DNA of 64,000 bases from Mnemiopsis leidyi (GCA_000226015.1 JH156524.1:6415-70414); one strand, 5' to 3'. Positions 21,224-35,700 are shown, counted from the stretch's first letter. Made by a program: numbers and translations. The notes: generated by a model not told the origin, from the letters alone.

Positions 21224-24200
21224 ATGACGAGTTTTAAAATAATAAAGATCCTGAACGTTTCTTTGATTCTAAAGCTTCTGTTCATATATCAGGTAAAATA
21301 ATTAACACCTTGACAGCTTTGGGTGAAATCATAAAATCTAAATCGTAACACTAACAGTAAAGAATTAATTGTACCACATCAATTTCTTGCTTAAGTAGAT
21401 TAAATCATACTTTTTATGTTGAAATTATTGTCTTTTAGTGTATGGAAATTCCATTTATTCGTAATTTCTTCTCAGTTTGCACAAGTAAGATGCGAAAAAA
21501 CTCAAAAAGTAACATATAATCATTCTGAATCTCTGAACAATGTGAAACGGAATAATACTGATTTAAAAGTTGGTGGTGGTGCAACAGACACAGAGCAAGA
21601 AGACGAAGAAGAAGATGAAACTAAAGCAGCAGACCATCATGATTTCATAAAGAAAGTGAATAAGAACGTGGATAAAAAAGACTCTCGTTTAGTGGTAGAT
21701 TCACTTTTAGATGAAAGTGAAGCGGACAGAGAAATCATAAGATTTGTGCCCGCATCAGATGAGATTACAAAAGATAACAAGAGGTCGGAGAAACTGACGA
21801 AAGGGAAGTTTAGACATCCAACACGACAACCAGAAACTAAAACAACAGATTCAGATAGTCAAGTGGGTCGTAATGATGAGGTGGATGTTGACGATACACT
21901 TACAGTATCTACTGAGGCGGGATCTAGAGAACAGGATGAGAAAAATACAGTCTCTTTTGAAGGCGGAACTTCTTCAAAGCCCTTAACTTCGAGCTCTAGC
22001 CCTTCAGCTTCGATTACTGGTAGCACCACAAACACAGAACTACCTAGCAGTGCAACCAACATAAATACATCAACCGAAACAGAAGGAAACGTTACCCTGA
22101 CATCAAACACAGCTACAACTTTCTTCTTCTCAACCAGTTCTTCTTTTTCTCTGCAAACCAGTAGTTCACAGAGCACTTCCACTCCAAGGAACAATATCAC
22201 AACATCACCGATTTATAAGACAACACAACTTTTCAAAACTGCAGTTGTGTCTCCAAAACAGAGGGAACAAAATGTCACACAGGGAGAAAATACGGTGTTC
22301 CAGGCAAGTTCCCAAACTGTAGATCCTCAACATTCACCAGTGCCATCTACTCCCGCAAATAAGGAAACAGAATCTCAAACTGAGCCCCACAAATCAACCG
22401 AGAAATCTTCGACTGTCGAACCTGACAATAAGACAGACAGTTCAAATATCACTTCCGGAACCGCTGTTAATCCAACAAGTTTCCCGGATAAGAGAAAAAA
22501 CAAAACCATGACGCCTTTTCCAAATCCAAACTCAAAGAGTGAGCCACATAACAACGGATCCGGAACTGTGAACAGCACGTTCCTTATAACTTTACCTCTC
22601 ACAGAACCTCTACCAACTTCAACAAGATCTAGAAATGTAACACTAACCGATTCTCCTAAAAACCATACAATCCCCGATGAAAATGTTGATAAGTCGGTGA
22701 CAAAACTTCCTGAGGTTATTCCTGACTTTAATTACGATGATGACGTCATCGTGGATCCTACAAAGACTGATGATGAGGACAATAACAACGATATGATAAC
22801 AACAATGATAACAACAATGATAACAACAATGATAACAACAATGATAACAACAATGATAACAACAATGATAACAACAACGAGGAAGACGAAGAAGGAACTG
22901 CAGTATGTCCTAGTTGTATAGTTATAGAAACGGAGGAGGGCGAGAAGAAGATCTGCAATATAACGGAGTGTTGGGTCCCCCGGATGGAACGTCACGTTGG
23001 TCTCCTCATCACCTTCTTCCCCGTGGGAATGTCCGCTCTGATCTCCCTCTACGGTCTCTACCTCCTCCTCCCGGGGCTCAACAAGGAGTTTCGAAAAGGA
23101 TTCCCCAAGTTTTCAGGGTCTAAGTATGTGTTTAGGTGTCTGTGTCGAGTTTTGCTATATTTCTGGAACATTTCCGTGCTGTTCCTAAACGTGTACTTCC
23201 TCACCATCTTCACTACGCTGTTCGACGTATTTGACGTTTACATGGATTTCTTGATGGGGTACCGACTTGAGATGGGGGAGGTCATCAACAAGCATATCTA
23301 CCGTAATAAGTGGGTTATCAACTTCATCTTCGCTTTCGCCTTCTTGGGTGTGATCAAAGTGATGATTAGTCTCCATATTCTCCGGAAGAAGAGTGACAAA
23401 GTGACGCTGTTTGACGCTAAAAACCTGTGTTACTGTGTCAGTTTCCTTCTCGAGGATTGCGGTGAGATGTTCCTAGAATATTTCTACATCGAGAACTACT
23501 TGTCTGAAGCTAGTGACACTCCCTGGTTCTTGCTAACCAGAAACACCATATACTCCGTCCTTTCTGTCAGACTTCTTTTCTGGCATCTGGTGGAAATGTT
23601 GAGGAAGTGCTATTCAAAGGAACCCGATTCTTATGGTAAGCTTATCATATCGTTCCGCTTTCATCTTATACATTAACTTTAAGTTGAATCAACATAAAGT
23701 GAAGAATAATGAGATCCTGATAATTCTAAAAGGATTAGGGCTTAAAGTGAGATGCCATGTTAAGAAAATGCCATTTTGTTAACATGTTAATTTGTTGACC
23801 GTTTATTGTTGTAATTTCACCGCCGATTCCAGTTTTAAAACATTTCCTTTTCAGCGATATCGTTCTTTGGGACGTCTGTTATTATTGGTATAGTCTCCCT
23901 GATGCGAACAGGAAGTGCTATTTACCAGACTTTTTACGGTCACCTGACAATCCCATGCCTGGAAGTGAAAAAAGGAAGACTGATTCAGACTCCCTTCAAG
24001 GCAGATTGTATGAAACCCCTCAACTACCCCATTCTTGCTCTAAATTTTGTACCACTTCTAATCTTACCTGGTATGTTTATCATAATTCTTGAGAAACACT
24101 TTGTACTTGTAGAATGTAAATGGTATATAAACGGTTAACACGGTTTATTCCATTCCATTACAGAAATGCGATACGGCGTAAAATGTCAAAGTGTTCTATT

Positions 24201-25397
24201 ACTAAAAATATCAAACTTTGCTAAGCTCGCCACTCAGATACATACTTGAATTTATCATACTTTGACACATAAGTCGGCCACTTTACCGTAATTCGTAGAC
24301 GTAAGGTTTTTATTTAGAGTCGAATGCTTAGAATTTGTCATGGCGAACAGTAACACCACATCATGACAAACACAATACTACAATAGCAGATTGGTTTAAG
24401 AGGGTGAGTGTGACATCACCTTTATTCACCTTCTATTTTAGGAGCGATAGTTTACTACAGTCGAAGAAACAAGGACCAGGACGAAAAGTACGAGGCAGTT
24501 CCGACAGAAAACCCGATCGATCCTCCCCCTGAAAGTAAAGCAAACAACATCTACAGTACTACTACTAGAGAGGGAGCAGTTAGTACGCCTACGAGTACGA
24601 ACAACAAAGTAGTCAGGACGGTACAAACGGAGGAGCAAGTTTCAGTGCCAATACAGTCTCCACCAGTACCGATACAGTCCCCACCAGTACCCCACCAAAC
24701 AACCACCATCCCGCACCCTCTACCCCTATATCTGAACATGGTGCAGTCCTCCACCCAACCTACATTAGCTCAGTACGCTCTACCTTCCTTCCAGATCCTG
24801 CCTGTCGTAGCTCCAATAGCTAACCACTCTCAAGTAATCCAGGTGTCAAACCAACAACCACTCTACGCTACACCATCCTACAACGGACATCTACCTGCCA
24901 TCACGGCACAGGAGCATGGGGGAACAGTAGAGCCTCGTTCCACTAGATTTACAGGAAGGACTAGGAGGGTTCAGGAACTAGATGATAAGGATGTGGGTGA
25001 TCACAGAGTTCCTAGAGGAAGGTGCTGCTGTTGGGAGGCGGACGAAGAGGAAGATGGTTCTGTTGATACCAGGAGGAAGTGGTATAGAGCGGTGGAGGGG
25101 GTCAAGGAGCGACAACAAGTAAACTCAGCAAGTGCAGATGAAAATATCGGCTGTAGCTGCAGTGGTCACGAGACCGGAAAAATCCGAGAAGTAAAATGTG
25201 TAGAGGATCATGTTTACGAGGAACTGAAGACAGTTAAGAAATGTGAATGTGAGATCAGAATCGGACAGTTAGTTAGGTCTCGAAGAAACAACTCGGATCC
25301 TCCAACCTTCTCGACAACCAATGATGGAGAGTCTAATGCTGGGTTAGTAGCTCGGTACAGAGATAGTAAGTACAAATCAGAGCCTAGTTTAATGTAA
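21224..25397 (+). CDS. Unrecognised multi-pass membrane protein with mucin-like ectodomain
   Basis: Four exons chain: 21224-21292, 21476-23635, 23855-24070, 24442-25397. Exon 1 (MTSFKIIKILNVSLILKLLF) is a good signal peptide and joins in phase 0 to FAQVRCEKTQK. About 430 Ser/Thr/Asn/Pro-rich residues follow with many N-x-S/T sites, then an acidic Asn/Asp run, a Cys cluster (CPSC...CNITEC) and about seven hydrophobic segments. A charged tail has a CCCW cluster and CSC and CECE motifs. Introns 2 and 3 are phase 1. Exon 2 is one base short of the phase needed: the frame before and the frame after the 12-bp microsatellite at 22793-22876 differ by one base. I do not recognise the family. A LEDCGEMFLEYFY motif loosely recalls XK-type proteins but is not enough to assign it. 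The tail may be cytoplasmic. Confidence 0.7.
22793..22876. repeat. 12-bp coding microsatellite, 7 units
   Basis: Seven tandem copies of ATGATAACAACA inside exon 2 of the membrane-protein gene. One frame reads MITT repeated and soon stops at 22921. Another reads NNDN repeated and continues through EEDEEGTAVCPSC into the transmembrane part, so Asn/Asp is probably the native reading. Both frames are open across the array, so a single-base length change anywhere in it would go unnoticed locally. Confidence 0.9.
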
Positions 25398-26232
25398 CAA
25401 TCGTTTGGCAAAAGTATGAGACAGTAGATTTAGCAGCAACTTGAGAGCTTATACAGACACTTTAGATAGAATGGATGGTTGAACATTAACCTTGTTGCTT
25501 CAGCAGATGAGAATTAGATCTTTATGAAACTAGAAAAGATTTTTGCCAAATCTGTAGGTATTGTGAATCTAAAATTAATTCTATTTCCGTAAAACTAAAA
25601 AGTTATTTTTATTTCAAGCAAAAATGACTATATGACTTTGATGAATGTTGAATGGTCGAGGATCTAAAAGCACAAATTAAGTAACTATGCTGTTCTAAAA
25701 TGTAATTTCCAAAGGAAAGAACGAGAGCTTATTTCAAAAATAGTGTTTTGTATTCATATCATACATTTTATTTTACAAATTTTAAAATGTAAAAACAAGA
25801 ATAGTATCGTTACGTATCAATCTGAAAAAGTAACAAAATCTCCATTATTATTATCAAAGTGTCCCATTGGCGCTATCGGCTTTTCACCAGAAAAGTCACT
25901 TGTATCATCAACTGTTGGAGTCCCGCAAAGAAAGTAAAACGACATTAAATCTCGATATCATTTACGGTCGCAAAACTAAAAAAAAGCTTTTATTTGTCAT
26001 AATGTAAGGCATTGATGCAGCTCAATATAGCGCAAAGCATAACCTTGCAGTACAAAACATAAACTTAAAAGAATCCAGTGGCGTTTAATTATAAATATAA
26101 CATCATCAACACCATTAAATGAAATCAATAACATAAAGTTTAACGGAATGAAATAAAAATAAATTCTGAAGCAATAAAACACAAGCAGAGACAGGGTGAG
26201 TCACTGCCTCCGGCGAAATTGGCGAAGTTGGA
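25398..26232. other. Convergent intergenic region
   Basis: About 830 AT-rich bases between the stop codons of the membrane-protein gene (plus) and supervillin (minus). It should hold both 3' UTRs and poly-A sites. Short frames at 25743-25937 and 25997-26182 look like chance. No repeat seen. Confidence 0.5.
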
Positions 26233-26708
26233 TCAGAAAAGATCGTGTTTTTGTTTAAGCTTTATCTGCTTCCACGCTTGCAAGTTAAGGAACTCCTTTT
26301 TACTCATATTGAATATCGCCTGGGGAAAATCATGAAATTAGAACTTAGAAGTGATATGTCGTGAATTAAAATATAGTTGGAGGAACCTGATATTATAACG
26401 GCACGCTCTAGTAATATCTACAACTAAATTTAAATATGGTTTCTTTACCAGAAAATTTCCATAATATAGTTAAAAACTGCCCAAAAAACCCTCCGAGAAA
26501 ATGCAGCTAGCAGTTCACCTTAAACTCAGTGTTAGAAAGGTACTGCTCCAATCTGAGCGGATCACAACCGATGGGTGGAGGTTTTGCCTGGAGCTCCTGA
26601 AGAGTAAACTCAGTCTGGAGGAACTTCTTCAGTTCCTCGTCCAGGGGAGTAGGACCAGGTTTTCCGGCGGGGACGTCTTCTCGGTCCTTCCACCACGGGA
26701 AGAGACAC
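26233..26708 (-). CDS. SVIL: SVIL last two exons: villin headpiece
   Basis: Exons 26708-26519 and 26319-26233 (stop at 26233). The headpiece starts near YTLQELQ-like FTLQELQAKPPPIGCDP, continues LEQYLSNTEFK, and ends NLQAWKQIKLKQKHDLF. The usual terminal Leu-Phe is present. In villins and dematin this fold binds F-actin; in human supervillin the headpiece is reported to bind actin poorly, so activity cannot be inferred. Length is about the family's usual 65-70 residues. Confidence 0.92.
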
Positions 26709-29700
26709 CTGGTGGGGTGTTATTAATCAGGGGCAGGAGAAATAGTGTGGTGAAAGTTTGAACGTGAGGATATAAATGTACAAGATGATTGAACTTGTCA
26801 GAGTGAGGAGATGATGGTTTAGATTCTACATACTTGAACTCTGTAGGCTCTGCCCCGGCATTGACCACCACCATGTCAGGTTTCTCCTTCGTATCCAGCT
26901 CTGAATAAGCCAGGGCTGTCTGGAGGGTCAGTTTGTATCGCTCCACGAAGTCCGTCTCAGCAGAGCCCGTGTGAGCTAGCACTTCACCGTCAGGCGTGTG
27001 AGAAGGCCACCATCCAACCCAGACGTAAACTGAAAGGAGAGAGTTTGATCAGAAGGTAGACCAACCGTCAAATTTAAAAGACTTTGACCTTCAACAACCC
27101 TTACAATTTAGCTACTGAGAAGATGTTGATGCATTGCAACAAAGCTAGAGGCCTCGGGAGACTATAGGTCACCTCAAGAACCCCAAGGAAATGTTTTGAA
27201 CCTGTATACAAGGCGTCAAGAATAAAGAGAGCAGGCTGTTCTGCAGAGTAGAGGTCTGACTGAAGAAAGGGGTAAGGGGCAGCTACTTTCGGATACCGCC
27301 CATTGTACTCAAGCTCCTTGTACACCAACTGTTTCTTGTCCTGACAAGGTTAGTGGTAATTTGGACACCTCTTGCTTGCGTTAGAGCTATGTCGGCTGTT
27401 TTCGAATACCATGAAGAAAGTCTGCCTGACCATCGTGAATTTGTGTGGAATGTAATTTTTAAGTTCGTCTTCTGACCATTTGTATTTGAAAATATGTATC
27501 TGAATTTATTATTATATACTATTACTAATAATGATTCAGAAGCCCGTAGTGGTGACCCTCGGGGTTTTCAATCAATCAATCTCATTTGAGCTGTTAAATA
27601 TAAAAAGTTGACAAGTATTTTACACTATAAACAGTCGAGTGCAGCTAAAAAAGAGTTGTATCATACCTCGTATAAATTGAAAAGCCGCAGAGACTTGGCA
27701 TATTTTCTCTCGTCATCGAGAAGATTGAAGTAACCAATCTTTCCTCCTACAAAACATTTCCAGAATTCTTTACTCTCACTTCCCTCTTGCACCTGAAATG
27801 TGCAGCACATGAAAATGGTACGCATCATTGGTTTTGTTAAATCTTAAAAGTTGACAAGTTAGCCTGATAAACTGCTTTAGTACCACAATATATATTTCTA
27901 GATTGGCTACAAAGAGCATGATGCGTTAACATAACAAGAAACATAAAATAGTGGTATTTCTATTTAAGATTAGATCAAAGGATAAGAACTGATCAAAGGA
28001 ACCATCCCGCTATTGACAAGTAGTCCATAAACAAAAACTTCAGAAAATCTCAAGTACACACAAAAAACTGTCAAGCTGAAAATCTTCCATTCGAACAACT
28101 TCCAAGAAAAACTCTACAACTAAAAATTATTCGATGATCATTTTCCTTACTATTGATTCTAATACTTAATATTCTACCACTATAAACTCCACTACTATAT
28201 ATTCTACTATAATAATTCTCTGCAATATCTAAACCCTACCTCCACAACAGCAGGTCGCTCCCCCTGACTACGATCCGCTAGAGTGTTGGCTGCCTGGAAC
28301 GCTCCTGCTACCGTGTGTGCTCTACTCTTGCAACCGTGCCACACGTAGTAGAGGCTTTCCCCATCCTGGATTATAAAGGAGCTTCGAGATCGTAAACTTG
28401 TACATCTGAAGATAAAAGTGTGACTGTCAGATCGTAAACTTGTACATCTGAAGATGAACTCGTGACTTTCTGATCGCTGTTTTAAGGTGAAAAATGAGAA
28501 CATCAAAAAACGTTCCACACCACTGACGAATATTAATTTTCCGGAAATTGCGTATATCTATTTATTACTTATTTATTATATTATTGATTTATCATTTCCA
28601 TAGTACAAATTTTCTGGAAATCGAGGTGATACAGATACAGAATAAATCAGGACAGACATAATTTTCAAGCGTAGCTGTTACTCACGAAATTTCATCTAAT
28701 TCTGTCAATGATCCCTCCTTTTCAGTCTCTCCCCTGTACAAGAACACTCTTCTCCTCTTGCCTGATCTATCATCACTTATCTAAAAGGAATCAATCATAA
28801 AGCGAATTTATCTATCAAGTCATACCCAATCCGTGCAATGCATTAAGCGAGAGATTCAGGAATAAAGCATCTGATCAAAGATTTTGATTTCGTCATGGCC
28901 CATGATCAAAGTAGTTGAACGACTCGTTATGCAACATGTCAAGCCCGAAATGGACTAAATCTGTGCAGAATATGCCAACTTATTTCAATTCTGGACATAT
29001 CGATATCACTTTACCTTTCCTTTGTATGTGACCATTGAACCATTAAAGATCTGAAGGAAGGCAGGGGGCTCCGTAGATTGATCCAACTGAACCTGTTATA
29101 AATGCTAGTTAGATCGTAGGAGTCAGAGAAATCAAACTGCGATTTGTGGTGCTTGCATTAATCACTCCTAATTTCCGCCGCATTTCGACAACACTGTGTC
29201 GCAGCTTTGGTTGTAACACTAGTTGGATTAGTCCTTAATTGCTCTGTGACAACTAGGTTTCTAAAGCACCGGCACCAACAATGCACAATGATCAGAGTGC
29301 AATTCGTATGTGTCACTCACCAACAGCCTCACAGTAATTATGACATATACGCCGAATAGAATAAGAAATTTAAATTTGTACCCCATTCCCAGCGACTAAG
29401 AGAACTGCATTTCACACAAACGATTTCGATTGACGTTTGAACGAGTTCGCAGTTGATTAAGCAGTTGAACAGTTATGACTTTTGACTTTCAAATCGGGGT
29501 TTTGGAATACAAATGGACTCGTATCGCACACTTAGGTATTACATAAAGTTTCGCTCAAAGTTCAAACTGAAAAGCGAAAGTTCAATAAACCTGTGGTGCA
29601 CGTTCAGAGTCGACTTTAACGGTAAGGAAAGCAGATTTTCCCTTCTCCTTTATCGTACAGTCAGCGCCCTGCCAGAAGAAGAAGGCAGCCCTATCCCGGC

Positions 29701-32700
29701 CCGTGTCATGATCTTGTTTCTTTCCACCTGCCAAAGATAAAAATTATATTCACAGTACGGAGTTCACCGTTCTAGAAAACTCGGTTCTTGGGCACACTTA
29801 TGAAACTTGAAATATTATTATATTATGATTAGGATTGAAAGGTCTCACCAACTGCATGAAAGATGCAGTTTAATATATTCGATCTGATACCGGTCAATAA
29901 ATTACTTTTTGACACACCGAAACCTGAACTTGATTGTCGGCCACTGAATCGAATTTGACACCTTAAAAACAATCGAGTTTGAGTTTGTAGATAAACAGTG
30001 ATATTTGGAAATCGAGTTGTCACATTGTTGAAGCACATGTTGACACGTTTAACTATTAGGGGGTGACAGAAATCAACCGTGACAGAAATTAAATGTCATC
30101 GAATCTAATGGAAACGTGTCATGATGTGGTAAAATGTCATCAATACTTGATACGTTTACCAATTCTACCAACCGCCCTTGCGAAAGAAACAAACTTTCCA
30201 ATCATACAAATATAGAATCTTGCGAAAGAAACAAACTTTCCAATCATACAAATATAGAATCGTGGGGATCGCTGTCAAGGTTATTTTTGACTCAATATCC
30301 AAACAACTGACAAATTATGTCAACAGTGATTTTGCAACTCCACACGACCTACGTCGCTGTGTATTTCGGTGCATTCCGACGACCCTTGACAGGGAGATCA
30401 CATCTGGCAGTATTTAAACAATCCTTCATGACATTTTACCATTGTTCATTTTTCCGTGCGGTGTTCTACGATCGATAATTCGAACACACTTTCGTGTTAT
30501 AGATTTAAAAGTTTGATTTATTGTTGAAAGAGTAACTTGAGGTTTCTACGGGTCTATACCTTGCATAACGCGATAAGCCCATCTGATGATGAAAGATTCG
30601 TTTGAGTAAAACTGGCCGTACAGTTCACGAGGGTACCTGAAGGGTTTATTGTTACAATTCTTCTTAACTAGCATCGTGTAATGCTCAGGTCAAATTGGGT
30701 AATTTTCTGATAAGCAGTGTGATAAGCAGTGTGATCAGTTAAGTCAACCTGATTTCCATCGTGAAGACCGTTAACAGCCGAGGGACAGAATTTCAACATC
30801 TAAAAATCCAATGAAGCCATTATTGCTTTGTATCAGAAATAATTCTGTCCGACGCGCCAGCAATAACATAGAATGGTAGTAACCGACCGAAGCTTAAAGG
30901 GCTCGTACCCATTTCCAATCTATTCGTCGTCGAATTTTAGGAATATTTGTACTACTAAAGATACAATTACTCTAAGTTTTAGCTAAAATCTAGATTGGTA
31001 TATTTGCGGTCAAATTTGAAATCAAATTCTTCTAGAAACCCCCAATGACGTGAGGTTAAGAGCACTGGTTGCTATTTTGGTTGAATCAGGCTATTTTGTG
31101 TTTGACAAATATATTCCTAAAACGCTTGACAAATTGGACCATAAAAAACTTCGAGGAGAACTATATTACTATACCCAAATAAAACGTTATTACAGCATTA
31201 CGATTCTAAGGCTATTCCGAATAGCTCTATTTTCCGAATATTGCAAATCGAAATTTGACTCGATATAAAGGAAATTTAAAAAGTATGGAGTTGAAGGGGA
31301 TTAACCCCAAATTCCGAATGCCATGCTGTACTTACTCTTCATAGCTACTGTCAGTTATCCGCCACATCTCCACACTGGTAGTCTCGACATCGTGTCCAAA
31401 TATGTCCTGGGGAAGGTACCTTATCGTTATTTTGTCGGTTTATTACCTTCTACTTGAATCAATGGCAACACTCAGTAACTTTCGACTTAAGTGGACAAAA
31501 ATTAACCAGTCTATATCTAATTGAAATGTTCATATTTGAGCTTTAATTGAGATTGAGGACTTCATTTAAAGAGACGATTACAGAAGGAAATCCAAGGAAA
31601 TCCAAACAGACCTGTGATAGATCTGTAGGAAGACCCAGACCACGGCCAACGTCTGTCATTTCCAAGACAAGGCCAGGAGGGTTCTCTGGGAGAGGGGTTC
31701 GCATCTGTTCTGCGTCACAGGGCTCCATATCAACAAACGTTATCTTGTCCTGTGGGAGCAGCTATTTATAGTACTGCCATGGGGGCCCATCTGCTTGAGC
31801 AGAGAGAATAGAAAAGCTTTGTAACTTTGTAACCTTACACTTCAGGCGTAGAATTGCAATATCGTTGGTCCGACACTCATGGTACACAGAACAACCCGGA
31901 TCTTGAGAACAACTTGCTTCACACAGCACACAGTCTCAGACAAACCCAAAGAAACAAAGAAAGAAAATGTTCGTCCGAAGTATTAACATTAAATTTCAAC
32001 TTAACATTGGAGAATACTATGTAAATCTTAACAATAAAAACCGACTTGCCCTACCAAATACATGCGGGCCCTCTCCATTTGGGTCATCTCACTTTCACTC
32101 TAAATCGTACACAAAAGGTGATTATTAGGTTATTGGACGACTATTAAATTGTGAGGCACTAACGAACATTCATGCGGCATTATGGAATGAGCGAAAGGAA
32201 TGAAGTTGTTCAGTTGCCAGACCTGGGTGTTCACATTGGATATTTTGAAAATTGTGGGGACATGCCACTTGGTAACCACGTCGGTGGCAGAAGTTAAACT
32301 GAGAAATGCGATCATTGCAAAAGAAATATTGTGAATAAAGATAGTGATTAGCGCAGAAAAGCAATGCTCTTACCTTTATGGGAGCACAAGGGTTCTTGAC
32401 AGTGAGAACGTTCTTCGCGTTAACATCGGGCCAATCCTTGAACTTTTCCTGAAGCAAAGATTTTTGATAACTAGCAACTCGGATGTTTTACTTTCTGGCT
32501 GTAGAACGAGGAAAGATAGCCGAAAATAATTTATCTCCAGTACCTTACACCAAGCTAACCCTGCAGACTAACCCTGAATAAAGAGTGTTCCAGACCCCCG
32601 GCTATCCTCTGGAAGATGCCCCAAGAGGGTCTCTGCTTGGAGTCCCATATCTGTCGGCCCGCTATCATGGCGTTCTTCCTGGAACCTTTGTCTGCTGCTC

Positions 32701-35700
32701 GTCCAATCCAGACATACACTTCCGCTCCGTAGTCGAAACAGTAGATCTAAACAGAGCGGACACAGTAAGATAGGGGTGTTTTCTTATCGTCATAGTCACG
32801 GATTTAAGTATAAGCACTGGCACAATAAGCCAGGATTAACTTTCAGTTGCTTTAAATGACTTTAGGTGCATTTACTTTCAATTTAGCGACTACCTAAGAT
32901 GCACTTTTTCATTTAAAGAGCACGGAATCGTGCGATTATTCTATGATTTCGTATATTTGGAACGCCAAATCAAATCTATAAGTGGCAGTACATCGAGTCC
33001 ATACTTCTGGATACTACTTTTTATATGAGACGAAAAATTTTTAATTACTATTGGCCAACATCGCCTTATTCCTGACCCGTTGTAAAATTCTGGTTTTCAG
33101 CGTTTTGTGCTCCTTGAAAATGTCTAGTTCTACGAAGGTAGAATTTGTTCAGTATCTCATGTTCAGTAAATGTTATAGTTGAAAATCTACAATGTAAAGA
33201 ATCCTTTGATCAATTTTACTGACGTTCGATAAGCGCTATAAATTGGTTTATTCGAATAAAATCATGTGCGACCCAACGCGAAGTTCATCGGGTTGACTCG
33301 ACTTGGATATAATTAATTTTCGCTACATATAAGCAGTTTCGAACATCTTCAAATTGCGCGAGCTTTGATGAATCGGCATATTTTGACAACAGCAATTTTA
33401 CTTTTATTACTGATTTCTGTAATAGTGTAATGGAATTAATCTTATCTTGATGATGAAAATCAATCTATAATCAGTATTCTATATTCAAAAGTCCTGACAA
33501 ATTTACAAGCTCAACGCAATGGATTGATCGCCATCTGCATCAGTTTGAACAATATTTCGATAGGAAAACTGCTGCAAAAAAGAATTTTTCAAAAGTATTT
33601 CTTGCGGGTATATCAAGTATGTACTAAGTGTTCATAAACTGATTGTTCGGCAGAACCATTAGCGTATTAACACTCTACTCCTCCATGAAGGATTAATAAT
33701 TGTTGTGCCAACCGACAGAAAGCGCCTATCCATTAGGAAATTGATCCAAAATTTCAAATGGAGTGATCTCAGAATTTCCAATTTCTCGGCACACATTAGT
33801 GCCGGGAACATTCCTTAGTAATTTGACGGTACAACTACTACTTCTACTCGTTGTCCTTGCTATTAGTTGCTCCTACCAGTACACGAAATGGATAACTACA
33901 AGTTGCACTATTAGTTAGCAGTAACGCGCACTGTCATAAACAAACTGCTATTTAAACCCTTTAATTTTACTTTTTCAGGTTGTATAAAGCTATGGGAGTA
34001 TTATAAGTCATTTTGAAAATATCATAAGTCTATGATTATGTCTCTCCGGAGGCAGCCTCAAGTTTAACTCCGTGGTCGTGCCATGCCGTGACCTATCTCC
34101 GTCGTAAAACTATTCGTATCCCCCGCTGGCTTTTCACGGTTATGAGTAGTGTAAATAATGACTTGATTTAAGAAAACTACCATTGCCAGGTACCAATTAT
34201 CCCAGCTGTCAGCATCGCTGAAGAAAAATAATCCTTGTTTTTCTCTTCATATTTTCATTAATATCCATCCATTTGATTTTCGTGTAAATCACTTCAGGTT
34301 TTAATTACATGCTGCAAAGAAACTTTGTTCCTCCTTAGAAGCTACCAGTTTTAATAAAATTTATGGCAGTTAATAAAGCTACTAGTTTCTAAATAGGTCT
34401 CATGTTATGACGAAGTTGCGGTTTGATTAATCAACTTTCCAAATTCCAATTCCAAGGTTCATTTAACAGGACCAGCACCATAAAGCACTAATTAAAGGTT
34501 CAAGCTTCGAATGCGAGCTCTAACTAGAAGTTATGATATCGTACTGGAAGTTCGCTTACCCTGCTTCATTCGGATTCAGCGAAAGTAGTTCGCATAGGCT
34601 TGTCGCTAAAAACGAGTGCAGATTGTTTTGTCCACAAAATGTCGTTATTTGCACGCAAAAAATTCTTCCAACCCGAAAATGTTTATCCCCTCACGACAAT
34701 TGACTAGATTATATCATCAAATCTTTCAAAAGTCGCCCTAAAACACATTGGCGGTCAGAGCTTTTTAGATTTAGACCTTAACTGAATTGGTAAATGGATA
34801 TATTATGTATTCCCAAAAATTTTGCTGACAAAAAATTACGCGAACGAAATATCTAGTCCCGAAAAAGGTCTTTAACGATTTGAAATTTGTTGTGATTTTT
34901 CGCCAAAAATTTTGGAACATATAAAGGTACAAAAACTGTTAGATCAATCCCTACTTACATTAGAATCCTTTAACCGCGACTGTTTGAGACGTTTTCCGCT
35001 GAGTTCTGGAACCATGGTGAATATCTGACCCTCCTCGTCCAATACGTAGCCAACATTTGCAGAGTTTTGTTCTTTCTCGTACACTTCATCGTCAATATGC
35101 TTCTCTGGAATCATCTTCCGTTAAATGTGCTGACGTAATGTGGGTCAAGTGAGTGGGGGCGGAGAGCCTGAAATAAAGCTAAAAATGGCAATTCAATAAA
35201 TTTTCCGCTTGACAGGGACACCGTTAGGCTATAAAGTTTTTAACAAACAAATTGATCCGTGACCAGATTGACAGCTGTGGCAAATTTGGGAATATGATCA
35301 GTTTGGATTGAAAGTTCGATTATATGATAGAATAGCTGGGTTTACGAGCAAATCGTGATTAATTCTCCTTCACATATTTTCCCAAGAATTGAATGGCTTT
35401 TTTGCAATGTTACAAAAATTATGCAATAGGATGACTTACGCAATGTTTTTTGGACCATTATTGAATTAAAATTCGGCTAACATCAACCTAGCGAGCCCTA
35501 CGTCTTATTGAGCATGACAGAGCCTATAAGACGTCCAAATTTACCCATTTTTTCTGTTTTCAATTCACTCAGACATCAGACACACCCAGCACATCATCAG
35601 TACGTAAACACCCGGATAAATGTTTTCTAGAAGCCCTGTCCTTATCGAGATAATTGCAATACAATGGCGGAAAGCCGTAACATGGCCATGGTTCCTTTCT

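Noticed and set aside
21416-21475. ATG at 21416 as the start of the membrane-protein gene
   Set aside because: A separate exon at 21224-21292 gives a better signal peptide and splices in phase 0 to a strong acceptor (TTCTTCTCAG) at 21475; 21416-21475 is then intron.
22732-22995. Minus-strand frame rich in Val/Ile over the microsatellite
   Set aside because: Created by the 12-bp repeat read in antisense.
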